This document shows positions 17,599 to 25,078 of a stretch of DNA of 32,523 bases, piece after piece (within the stretch, counting starts at the first letter, position 1; each line of letters starts with the position of its first letter). A program made the position numbers and the translations under genes. The notes beneath the pieces are model-generated. The model was not told the origin of the DNA. It did not search any database and was given only the letters and a program-made list of their open reading frames with translations. Where the stretch lies: assembly GCA_902800325.1 (NCBI GenBank), contig CADCDW010000044.1:1-32523 (forward strand), given 5' to 3'. The stretch is from an uncultured Lachnospiraceae bacterium (GTDB lineage Bacteria > Bacillota > Clostridia > Lachnospirales > Lachnospiraceae).

Positions 17599-18381
17599 TT
17601 ATTCCACCTGCTCGCATCTTGAAAAATCCCAGGTTTTTATGTTAAATGCTATGATTGGAGTGTCACAGTATGCACATTTTTTTGCTCCGAGCATCGTAAT
17701 CGGTGCACCACACTGTGGGCATGTAAGTGAAGCACCTTTTGCATCGGCATTTTCCACCACATCACGATCCTGTATGTAAATCATATCAACTTCATACTTA
17801 GACTGCTCGAATCTATCCTTTGAACCTTTTTTAACCTTAGACTCATCATCTTCCGGTGTTATATAATGATAGCTTTGAACCGCCGCCTGAAACCTGACTG
17901 TACATCTGCCGGCACGCTTGTCATATCTGGCAATCTCCATCCTGTGTATCTTAACATCCTTATAATGCTCATGCTGACGGTTAACCGAATTTTTTTCTAT
18001 TCTGTCCGCAAGAGTTCTTCGGAGTTCACTCGTTCCTTCCGATAAAACCGATGAGTGTCTTTCGTCAATCGCCTGAAGAAATGTAAGCAACACATTTTTA
18101 GCTTTTTCCTTCATCTCCTCATAATTAAACTCAGGAAAATCCCTAAGAATAGCCGGGAGCATCAAATTGGTCACTCCTGATACGGATTTAGGACTCATAT
18201 CGGTATCATCAAGACCTTCTCTGAAACCCGCAAATGCCTCATCTAACGGAATCTTTTTTACACCAAACATCTTCCGGTTAAAAGCTCTGACCTTATGTCT
18301 TATATAAAGAAAGCCACCAAAGCCTGCGAGCACTATAGCTACCGCTACTATTAAACCAACTGATGCAAATCCGGAACCCAT
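17599..18381 (-). CDS. Tim44-like membrane protein with C-terminal zinc ribbon
   Basis: A 260-residue protein with an N-terminal membrane segment (VGLIVAVAIVLAGFGGFLYI). Residues about 70-215 resemble the Tim44-like/NTF2 fold (LMLPAILRDFPEFNYEEMKE, LLTFLQAIDERHSSVLS, KIHRMEIARYDKRAGRCTVR). A zinc ribbon, LTCPQCGAPITMLGAKKCAY with CDTP, is near the end. It is the first gene of the minus-strand TPM/SPFH cluster. The fold is inferred from pattern and not from a computed search. A possible role is a membrane-tethered binding or chaperone module in the same cluster. Confidence 0.72.
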   Translation of the reverse strand: MGSGFASVGLIVAVAIVLAGFGGFLYIRHKVRAFNRKMFGVKKIPLDEAFAGFREGLDDTDMSPKSVSGVTNLMLPAILRDFPEFNYEEMKEKAKNVLLTFLQAIDERHSSVLSEGTSELRRTLADRIEKNSVNRQHEHYKDVKIHRMEIARYDKRAGRCTVRFQAAVQSYHYITPEDDESKVKKGSKDRFEQSKYEVDMIYIQDRDVVENADAKGASLTCPQCGAPITMLGAKKCAYCDTPIIAFNIKTWDFSRCEQVE

Positions 18382-18463
18382 AGACCATATCTCCCATACA
18401 TTATACTAAGTCAAATATATGATAAAAACAGCACTCATAAAACATCATATTCAGACAAAATAT

Positions 18464-18492
18464 ATTATATTATAAATTTTAAAATTAAGCAA
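18464..18492 (-). promoter_or_regulatory. promoter of the TPM/SPFH cluster
   Basis: On the minus strand, TTGCTT (18487-18492), 17 bp, TATAAT (18464-18469), about 85 bp ahead of the Tim44-like gene. The 300-bp gap between this gene and the divergent DUF4236 gene otherwise holds only AT-rich sequence and the plus-strand promoter. Confidence 0.55.
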
Positions 18493-18560
18493 GGTTATAA
18501 AAAATGAATAAAGTCTTAAAGAATTAAATTATATCACTGTCCATGTGAAGCATAAAACCC

Positions 18561-18590
18561 TTGCAAACAAATAATGATAAAGGTTATAAT
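18561..18590 (+). promoter_or_regulatory. promoter of the DUF4236 gene
   Basis: TTGCAA (18561-18566), 18 bp, TATAAT (18585-18590), about 95 bp before the start codon. Confidence 0.55.
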
Positions 18591-18683
18591 GTAAATATTG
18601 ATAAACATTTTTTAATGATAAACTTCTATCAAAAAGCAATATTGTCAAAAGTATAAAAATACTTAATCAAAACGGAGGATAAT

Positions 18684-19322
18684 ATGGGATTAAGATTCAG
18701 GAAAAGCATATCTGTTGCGCCCGGCGTCAAGGTCAATGTCAATAAAAAAAGTGCCGGTGTAACCGTAGGTAAAAGAGGTGCACACTATACTATAAATACA
18801 ACCGGCAAGCAAACCGCTTCAGTCGGACTTCCGGGAACCGGTCTTTCTTATTCAAAGTCATTTGGAGGTAAAAAGAAAAGCAGCAAGGCATCATCAAAAA
18901 AAGCATCCGCTTCATCAAATACCAATAGCGCAAGTGCTGACTTACTAAACGAAGCAAAGGCAGCAGGCAACAATACAGGTTGTATCATACTTGCGATTGC
19001 GGCAGTTGCCATACTTGCACTTCTTGTACTTGGTATATGGGGACTTGTTAAGCTCTTCTCAAACAAAGGAAGCGACAAAAAAGCATCGGATAACAAAGCT
19101 GCTGTCGAATCCGTAGCCGATAACAATGATTCATCAGGTCAGACAAACTCGACATCATCAGACAAAAGCGACACGGTATCAGGCAGTGAAAAAGTATGGG
19201 TTACCGCAAGCGGCTCCAAATATCACTCAAAAAGTGACTGCGGCGGCATGAGCAATGCATATGAGATAACACTTGAAGAAGCCAAACAGCGCGGTCTGAC
19301 GCCTTGTAAGAAATGTCACTGA
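18684..19322 (+). CDS. DUF4236 membrane protein with C-terminal Cys motif
   Basis: A 212-residue protein. Residues 1-60 match DUF4236 (MGLRFRKSISVAPGVKVNVN, SAGVTVGKRGAHYTINTTGK, GTGLSYSKSF). A Ser/Lys-rich linker precedes one membrane segment (CIILAIAAVAILALLVLGIW), then a Ser/Asp-rich stretch. The end, VWVTASGSKYHSKSDCGGMS and TPCKKCH, resembles the small metal-binding tail seen in Ada and related surface proteins, with three cysteines and histidines. GGAGG lies 7 nt before the ATG. It is divergent from the SPFH cluster and precedes the protease gene by 71 nt. Function unknown. Confidence 0.85.
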   Translation: MGLRFRKSISVAPGVKVNVNKKSAGVTVGKRGAHYTINTTGKQTASVGLPGTGLSYSKSFGGKKKSSKASSKKASASSNTNSASADLLNEAKAAGNNTGCIILAIAAVAILALLVLGIWGLVKLFSNKGSDKKASDNKAAVESVADNNDSSGQTNSTSSDKSDTVSGSEKVWVTASGSKYHSKSDCGGMSNAYEITLEEAKQRGLTPCKKCH

Positions 19323-19393
19323 TAAATCCGAAAAACAAAACACGAAATTTAACCCTGTTACCTATATAATGCAGAAAAAGGATTTGGTTTCTT

Positions 19394-20362
19394 ATGAAAA
19401 TTGTCAGTATTGAAAAATTAAAAAAAGAATATATATCTGTTGAAGGTTCATACGGCGGAAACCAGAGATGGTTAAGAAAGGATGCTGATAAGGCCAACAC
19501 CCTTTCCGACTATGGTTGTGGTCTTATCTCCGCAAATGATGTGCTATTGCACCTCTCAGATAAGTCCAATAACACGTCAAAAGAAAAATACATAGCGGCA
19601 ATTCGTGAAATGAATCGCCGCTATTTTCATGTACTTCCGTTTTTAGGGGTATCCGGTATTATGCTCAGTTTTTATATGCGCATATATTTTTTTATGCATA
19701 GAAAACATTTTGATAAAAGATATAAAGTCAGGTGGGGTGTCCTTCCCAAAAAACAACTAAACTGCATAAAGGAAATGATAGAAAATGATATCCCTGTCAT
19801 ACTTTCCATAGGACCGGGATTGATACGTGGACGAAAAAAAGAACTGCCCTTATACAGTTTAAAACAATTCACAGTCCCGGATACAAATAAAACTTCCCCA
19901 AATAAATACTCTGACGATACAAACAACCTGATAAACGATAACATAAGCTGTAAGGCAAATGACATCACAAACGATAACATAAACAGTAAAGTAAAACACC
20001 TCATAAACGATAACACAAGCAGTAAAGCAAAACACCTCATAAACGATAACACAAGCAGTAAGACAAATGACATCACAAACGATAACATAAGCGGTAAAAC
20101 AAATGACATCACAAACGATAACATAAATAACGGAACAAACGATAGAATAAGCGATAACATAGAATTTACTCAGGTAAATTCCGTTAAAGATCACTACGTC
20201 AATATAACAGGAGTTATCGAATGCGAAGGCAGTAACTATACCCCTATGCTTGAAATATCCTCATGGGGAAAAAAATACTATATTAACTATAACGAATATC
20301 GTGACTTTGTTAAAAGACATGATAACTATCTGTTTAGCAATATATTGTATATACATCCCTGA
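19394..20362 (+). CDS. C39-like cysteine protease with internal repeat array
   Basis: A 322-residue protein that I read as a papain/C39-like fold: Cys42 in SDYGCGLISAND, His267 in VKDHYVNITGV and the SSWG stretch near 289-292 occur in the order expected for the catalytic site. A hydrophobic region lies near residues 80-100 (LPFLGVSGIMLSFYMRIYFF). Between the Cys and His halves, residues about 175-255 form an Asn/Asp-rich array of seven or so 12-residue repeats (type NDITNDNISGKT). No signal peptide is visible. AAGGA lies 11 nt before the ATG. The active-site assignment is by motif only; the substrate is unknown. It is 71 nt downstream of the DUF4236 gene. Confidence 0.6.
   Translation: MKIVSIEKLKKEYISVEGSYGGNQRWLRKDADKANTLSDYGCGLISANDVLLHLSDKSNNTSKEKYIAAIREMNRRYFHVLPFLGVSGIMLSFYMRIYFFMHRKHFDKRYKVRWGVLPKKQLNCIKEMIENDIPVILSIGPGLIRGRKKELPLYSLKQFTVPDTNKTSPNKYSDDTNNLINDNISCKANDITNDNINSKVKHLINDNTSSKAKHLINDNTSSKTNDITNDNISGKTNDITNDNINNGTNDRISDNIEFTQVNSVKDHYVNITGVIECEGSNYTPMLEISSWGKKYYINYNEYRDFVKRHDNYLFSNILYIHP
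19925..20165 (+). repeat. 36-bp in-frame tandem repeat array in the protease gene
   Basis: Units of about 36 bp built around ATAAACGATAACA and ATCACAAACGATAACATA recur about seven times in frame and code for the 12-residue repeats. Neighbouring copies are nearly identical, which suggests recent expansion or contraction. Confidence 0.8.
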
Positions 20363-20460
20363 CCGAAAAAATCATTTTCCAGTATAACGGTCGCAAAATA
20401 ACCAGACTGATGCGAAGAACGCCTGTCAACCAAAAGAATTCCGTTTCAACACCGAATTAT

Positions 20461-20510
20461 AAAAAGCCATAATCCCTTAAATTCATAAGAGATTATGGCT
20501 TTTATTTATT
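20461..20510 (+). terminator. intrinsic terminator, works on both strands
   Basis: AAAAGCCATAATC (20462-20474) pairs exactly with GATTATGGCTTTT (20491-20503). It lies 100 bp after the protease gene. Confidence 0.75.
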
Positions 20511-20526
20511 TAATGATCTTATATAA

Positions 20527-21147
20527 AACTATCTGAAAAAGCATTTTCGTTATAGCGATGTTATGCCGGTATATACTATAGTTATCTTTGAGCAAAGTCC
20601 GAAGGAATTAAAAAATGCGAAAGATTATTATATACATAAGTCTCAAACAACATTTGACTCCGGAATTAAGATTAATCTTTTGCAGAAATTCATCTTTATA
20701 TCTCTTGACTACTTTAAAAACATCTTGCAAAATAGAATTAAAACAGCGCATAATAGTTCATCGGATGGTGAGTTATCTGATAATATTTTGTCAGGCGATG
20801 AGCTGTTATACAGCAGACTTGAAGAATGGCTTATGTTTTTGAGTGTAGATGAGCCGGAGTTGATAGAGTTTCTTATACGCTATAGACCCTACTTCAAAAG
20901 TCTATACTCAGATATATATGAAATGTGTCTAAATACAGAGAGGTTGATGAATATGTATTCAGAGATTTTAGCAGAATTAGATCATAACACTGTAGTCTAT
21001 ATGATGGACGAAATGAAGACCGAAATTGATGAAATGAATGAGTCTATCGCTGAAAAGGATAAGTCTATCGCTGAAAAGGATAAGTCTATCGCTGAAAAGG
21101 ATGCAGAAATCAAAAGACTACTCGAATTACTTAACCAAAATCATTAA
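20527..21147 (+). pseudogene. 5'-truncated Rpn-family (PD-(D/E)XK) gene
   Basis: The frame from 20527 reads YLKKHFRYSDVMPVYTIVIF, typical of the middle of Rpn/PD-(D/E)XK transposase-like recombination proteins, and stays open to 21147. In-frame stop TAA at 20524 and the terminator just upstream show that the N-terminal nuclease half (with the catalytic residues) is missing. An ATG at 20563 exists but has no ribosome binding site. The C-terminus has three copies of SIAEKDK, a heptad coiled-coil repeat encoded by a 21-bp tandem repeat, ending in a helical tail. It is almost certainly a decayed copy. Confidence 0.75.
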
Positions 21148-21156
21148 ATATTCCAT

Positions 21157-21184
21157 TGTGTCACGGTGACTTCACCGTGTCACA
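21157..21184. terminator. hairpin between convergent genes
   Basis: TGTGTCACGGTGA pairs with TCACCGTGTCACA (one mismatch, 2-nt loop). It separates the convergent Rpn remnant and AlkZ-related genes. There is no U run, so terminator function is uncertain; the TGTCAC ends recall elements A and B. Confidence 0.5.
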
Positions 21185-21195
21185 TGAAATGCAAA

Positions 21196-21957
21196 CTATC
21201 TGACCATTTTTTTAAGAATTTTCTCATCAGCATCCGGATATAATTTAAGTATGTGTTTTCTGATTCTTTCTCCGGATACTTCAGGTTTTTCTTTATATGC
21301 AGAAGACATAAGCTTATATCCCCACACTACTTCAGGCGGCAGTAAAACAGATACCGGCATACCGTATTCTGCGCCCTTTTTATTGATACGGCGTCTGAAA
21401 TCTATCATCACAAGATATATCTGCATCTGCAAATCAGTAAGGATACCCGGAAAGTTTTTCTCACCACCTTTTCCAAAGCCGGCAATTTTTTTAAGTTCTG
21501 TAGAGAGAATTAAATCATCTTTCCACATTTCATCCTCATCTTCTATCTCTTCTTCATTTTTCACGAAAACATCCATTATCTTCTTGCTTCTTCTGCTGGC
21601 GTATCCATCTTCATAAAGAGCGTCAAAATCATATCCGTCTCTTCTGTAATTGGCAAAATACGGAAGCCACTCCAAAGATATGAATCCTGCTTTTTTATCA
21701 AAGAACTTACCATAAGCAACCTTTCTGCTCTTGGCTATCTCCTCACGCCACATCCATGGATCATCCTCGGCGTTGCCTGACCACCATCCCATATACCATG
21801 TATGTTCCTCAACAGAAAAACCCGGTATCTCATTTCCAAACAAAGGCAGAAATCCCACTTTATTTACATAATCAATTAACTCCCGCGCACTATGAATACA
21901 ATTTGGGTCATCATACTCAAGGGCAGTCATAATAAACTCGCCATTTTCCACTATCAT
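21196..21957 (-). CDS. AlkZ-related protein
   Basis: A 253-residue soluble protein resembling the AlkZ-related family of Clostridia (distant to the YcaQ/AlkZ DNA-glycosylase winged-helix proteins): HSARELIDYVNKVGFLPLFG, WWSGNAEDDPWMWREEIAKS, KFFDKKAGFISLEWLPYFAN. The family's catalytic glutamine motif QxQ was not confidently located, so glycosylase activity is not claimed. GGAG lies 8 nt before the ATG. It is separated from the Memo/AMMECR1 gene by element B. Confidence 0.75.
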   Translation of the reverse strand: MIVENGEFIMTALEYDDPNCIHSARELIDYVNKVGFLPLFGNEIPGFSVEEHTWYMGWWSGNAEDDPWMWREEIAKSRKVAYGKFFDKKAGFISLEWLPYFANYRRDGYDFDALYEDGYASRRSKKIMDVFVKNEEEIEDEDEMWKDDLILSTELKKIAGFGKGGEKNFPGILTDLQMQIYLVMIDFRRRINKKGAEYGMPVSVLLPPEVVWGYKLMSSAYKEKPEVSGERIRKHILKLYPDADEKILKKMVR

Positions 21958-21990
21958 TATTTTTTCTCCATATATCCATGTATATCAAAA

Positions 21991-22214
21991 AGACTGTGCC
22001 CTGTCACGCATAAGTGTATCTATGTGTTAGCATTTAGTCCAATTTGCGTTAAATCAAAAGTGAAAATTCGCATATAGGTGCGTAAAAAATCGAACTGTTT
22101 GAGCGTAGCGAGTTTTCGATTTTTAGCACCTATAAAGAATTGAACGCTTTGATTTAGCAAATTGATGACTATCTAACACATAGATACACTTACGCGTGAC
22201 AAGGTACCTGTCTC
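21991..22214. repeat. hairpin repeat element B, about 220 bp (MITE-like)
   Basis: Almost the whole element is a long inverted repeat: TAAGTGTATCTATGTGTTAG (22011-22030) is exactly complementary to 22173-22192, with further paired blocks inward (AATCAAA/TTTGATT, ATAGGTGC/GCACCTAT, AAATCGAA/TTCGATTT) and a centre GAGCGTAGCGAG. It ends near the stop codon of the Memo/AMMECR1 gene. It shares end sequences and the GAGCG-TAGCGAG centre with element A. No transposase ORF is inside. Confidence 0.75.
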
Positions 22215-22222
22215 ATGTCAAA

Positions 22223-23695
22223 TCATGTATGTCTCACCACTTCAAATCTGTATAAATCACAGCCTTCTTCATCCGGCTCAAGTCCTGCCTTTCTTTTTGC
22301 TATAGAAAGCTGTTCCTCTATGGTATCGACGCCATCAAGATTAGGCAATAAAAGTCCCTGTTTGTTGCCTTTTCTCACAATTACACCATACCTTATAACA
22401 TCGAGCTCATCCTCAGATGCTATAGGCTCTATCTCCCCTAAAACATCTACATTTATCTCAAGTTCAAACAATTCCTCTTTCCTTACAGGTGAAAACCTTG
22501 GGTCACGTGTTGAAGCACTAATCGCATTTTCTATTATTTCCTCAGCAAGGCAATCTTTGGTCGGAGCTATGGTTCCTATACAACCTCTCAATGCTCCGTT
22601 TTTATGTATAGACACAAAAGCTCCCGCCCTTCGTTTTGTCAGCTCCTCATGCACATCCGAGTTTGAATCTCTTTCCTGAAGCTGCTCGGCTGTAAGCATT
22701 TCCGTCGAGCCGGTTCCGGTTGATAAAACGCGCCTTTTCACATTTTTCCATGCTATTTTTTCATGTGTAATTATATAATTTTCAAGTGAAAGACGTGCAA
22801 GCTTTACATATGCATCTTCTTTTTTTCTCATATTTAAAATCTTATTTCTATATCTTATATGCCACTTTTCAAGCATATCTCTTTCTTCGTCCACACCTTT
22901 GTTTTGATATGTACATACACCATATCCCACACCGGTTATATCCTGGTGTGAAAGTTTTTTTGTCTCAACTGCCGTACAGTCAAGTGCCCCTGCCATCATA
23001 ACAAACGAACGATGACCGCACTCTGCCGCCTTGTCTAAAAAGCTTTCTTCGAACTCAAACAGTTCGTCAAATGCCGCTCTTCCCATTACGTCCATTATTC
23101 GTTCATCATAAAGAGGTCCTTCCGGGACAAATCCATACGGCCCATATTCTTCTAATTTGTGTGACAGGTCACCACTTGCTACATAGCAGACTCTACGTCC
23201 CAGATTTTCGGCCGTCTCTTTTATAGCCATTCCCAGACGATAATGCTCCTGCATCGGCTCACCCGAAAGTCCGATTCGCACCAGCTTAAAATCAGTATAT
23301 TTTTTCATTATAAAATATAGTGGCACCATAGTTCCATGATCAAGTGCCGCACTTTTTTCTCCAAGTGTCCCTGCCGGTATCCCGTTTCTTTCTGCAATTT
23401 CACAAAGAGAATCAACAAATTCCGCATCATACTTTACATCAAATGTCACTTCAGGAGCATCAAATCTTGCAAATGAACCTTTTGCGCTGCTTCCCGGTGA
23501 GATATGAAAATAGTCACCATACATCACACTATGCGGCGAAGAAACGACTATAGTATCCGGCTTGATATCTGCTATCATATCTGCCACATATTCATAGCTT
23601 TGGCTTGTTTCTTTTATCGACTCCTCACTTCCGCATCCGACCTCCGGCACTATCATCGGCGGATGCGGGACCATAAATCCTGCGACAATTCCCAT
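22223..23695 (-). CDS. Memo-like dioxygenase-fold / AMMECR1 fusion (AmmeMemoRadiSam A+B)
   Basis: A 490-residue fusion. Residues 1 to about 275 are the Memo/LigB class III extradiol-dioxygenase-like domain (FMVPHPPMIVPEVG, VVSSPHSVMYGDYF, ALDHGTMVPLYFI, VASGDLSH). Residues about 305-490 are an AMMECR1 domain with ALRGCIGTIAPTKDCLAEEI and STRDPRFSPV. In many genomes these are two genes next to a radical SAM gene, as here, where amrS is 101 nt upstream. The biochemical product is not established from sequence; a modification or cofactor role is proposed in the family. GGAGGGG lies 8 nt before the ATG. Confidence 0.92.
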   Translation of the reverse strand: MGIVAGFMVPHPPMIVPEVGCGSEESIKETSQSYEYVADMIADIKPDTIVVSSPHSVMYGDYFHISPGSSAKGSFARFDAPEVTFDVKYDAEFVDSLCEIAERNGIPAGTLGEKSAALDHGTMVPLYFIMKKYTDFKLVRIGLSGEPMQEHYRLGMAIKETAENLGRRVCYVASGDLSHKLEEYGPYGFVPEGPLYDERIMDVMGRAAFDELFEFEESFLDKAAECGHRSFVMMAGALDCTAVETKKLSHQDITGVGYGVCTYQNKGVDEERDMLEKWHIRYRNKILNMRKKEDAYVKLARLSLENYIITHEKIAWKNVKRRVLSTGTGSTEMLTAEQLQERDSNSDVHEELTKRRAGAFVSIHKNGALRGCIGTIAPTKDCLAEEIIENAISASTRDPRFSPVRKEELFELEINVDVLGEIEPIASEDELDVIRYGVIVRKGNKQGLLLPNLDGVDTIEEQLSIAKRKAGLEPDEEGCDLYRFEVVRHT

Positions 23696-23796
23696 AATTT
23701 TCCCCTCCTGTCAGTCGTATAAATACGACTTTCAATTCATAAGTTTCCCCACAACGTCACATTTTTTAAGCAATGTTAATTGCTTTTTGTTACATA

Positions 23797-24651
23797 TTAT
23801 ATATTTCCCTCATATACATACTCAAGTTTTTTTCTTGCAAGCTCTGCCAGCTTAATTATACTTTCCACTGTAGTAGGTTGTCTATCTTTATATTCACTTC
23901 TTGGAAAAAATCTTGATATGTGTAGCGGTATTTTTTTATCATATCTAACCTCCAGCTTGCGAACCCACGAAGAAAGCTTTCTCATCTCGTCTTCAGAATC
24001 ATTTTCTTCGGGTATAATGAGCGTGGTAAGCTCAACATGTGCAAATGATAGCGCACGCTCGATAAAATCTTTCGTTGTCTTAAAATCACCCTTCAATACT
24101 TTTTTATAATAATCTTCATTAAAACATTTTAAATCTATATTAAACGCATCTATATAAGGCTCGATTTCATCCAATACCCATGTATTTACAGAGCCGTTTG
24201 TAACTACAATATTTTTCATACCTGCTTCATGGACAAGCTTCGCCGTATCGCGTACATATTCATATCCGACAAGCGGTTCATTATAGGTATATGCTACACC
24301 TATGTTGCCTCTGTCCTTTAGATTTACTGCTATACCACAAAGTGCCTCCGGTAGCAGATACTCGGTATCCGGCACTGTTCTTCCATCTGCCAAGGATATA
24401 CTTACATTTTGACAAAAAGGGCACTTTAAGTTACAGCCATAGCTTCCAACGGAAAGGATCATGCTTCCCGGATAAAATCTGTTCAGAGGCTTCTTTTCTA
24501 TCGGGTCAAGTGCAAGCGATGTAATATATCCAAAACTTTTTGATATTATATTATTACCTTTACATACTCTCGCAAGACATGCACCCGTTTCACCTTCGGA
24601 AAGAGTGCAGCCTCGAAAGCAGACATTACATTTTAGCTTTTCATTTATCAT
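23797..24651 (-). CDS. amrS: AmmeMemoRadiSam radical SAM enzyme
   Basis: A 284-residue radical SAM protein. The cluster motif is CNLKCPFC in SYGCNLKCPFCQN (about residues 73-81). An N-terminal Cys set (CNVCFRGCTLSEGETGACLA) precedes it and may bind further metal. TYNEPLVGYEYV, IVVTNGSVN and IDAFNIDLKCF match the SAM barrel of AmrS/PflA-like enzymes. It is followed by the Memo/AMMECR1 fusion in the same operon. Only AAAGG, 11 nt off, is available as ribosome binding site, so translation could be controlled by the structured leader upstream. Confidence 0.92.
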   Translation of the reverse strand: MINEKLKCNVCFRGCTLSEGETGACLARVCKGNNIISKSFGYITSLALDPIEKKPLNRFYPGSMILSVGSYGCNLKCPFCQNVSISLADGRTVPDTEYLLPEALCGIAVNLKDRGNIGVAYTYNEPLVGYEYVRDTAKLVHEAGMKNIVVTNGSVNTWVLDEIEPYIDAFNIDLKCFNEDYYKKVLKGDFKTTKDFIERALSFAHVELTTLIIPEENDSEDEMRKLSSWVRKLEVRYDKKIPLHISRFFPRSEYKDRQPTTVESIIKLAELARKKLEYVYEGNI

Positions 24652-24723
24652 TTTATATTAAACCTTTAGATATTTGTCACATAACTGTTCAATCAAGTCA
24701 TTTTACGCAAATTACATAACTTT

Positions 24724-24823
24724 AGTATCCGGCTGGAGTGTGTTACTTCGCATCATCTCATATTTTTGGAAAAGACACCTCCACTACCTGCAAGCAGATA
24801 TACCTCTCGGGACCGGATACTTT
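24724..24823 (-). ncRNA. structured 5' leader RNA of amrS, unassigned class
   Basis: On the minus strand, transcription from the promoter at 24830-24858 should begin near 24823, one or two bases before a stem of 9 bp formed by AGTATCCGG (24813-24821 complement) and CCGGATACT (24724-24732 complement). Inside are a 7-bp hairpin (TATCTGC/GCAGGTA, 24785-24800) and a longer arm closed by TGGAG-GTGT/ACAC-CTCCA (24734-24743 with 24775-24783). The layout is a three-way junction. One pair in the small hairpin is U·G only on the minus strand, which supports that strand. No terminator follows before the weak amrS ribosome binding site. I could not match it to a named riboswitch. Confidence 0.6.
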
Positions 24824-24829
24824 ATTATA

Positions 24830-24858
24830 AGTATAATATTATGATTTAGTTTTTTCAA
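24830..24858 (-). promoter_or_regulatory. promoter of the amrS leader and operon
   Basis: TTGAAA (24853-24858), 17 bp, TATACT (24830-24835), directly before the structured leader. Confidence 0.75.
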
Positions 24859-24919
24859 TATGGTTTTAAATATCATTTTTACATTAAATAATGTTTACCA
24901 CTATCGCTCTATTCTGTCT

Positions 24920-25025
24920 ACATTTTTATGTGGAATTTTGTAGGTTGTATTTACATTTTTATGAGGGTTTTCGCAGGTTATATTCGCATTTTTATGAGCG
25001 ATATTTAATTCTTGTTTTTATGACG
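24920..25025. repeat. 33-bp degenerate tandem repeats
   Basis: Units start at 24920, 24953, 24986 (28 bp, shortened) and 25014 (partial), each opening with (A/G)CATTTTTATG or a close variant. They fill the gap between the amrS promoter and the end of the large surface-protein gene. Confidence 0.75.
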
Positions 25026-25078
25026 TCCAATGAAACCAAATACTAAACATAAATCTACTTTTTCTTTTGTAGTTATTC

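Noticed and set aside
19672-20194. Minus-strand hydrophobic repeat frames opposite the protease.
   Set aside because: They are the antisense of the AT-rich 36-bp repeats, which yield Leu/Val/Phe-rich nonsense; no ribosome binding site.
21157-21184. A strong intrinsic terminator.
   Set aside because: The stem is good but no U run follows on either strand.
24724-24821. Assigning the amrS leader to SAM, THF, cobalamin or SRP RNA.
   Set aside because: The conserved cores of those RNAs that I know do not appear; only the three-way layout is visible.
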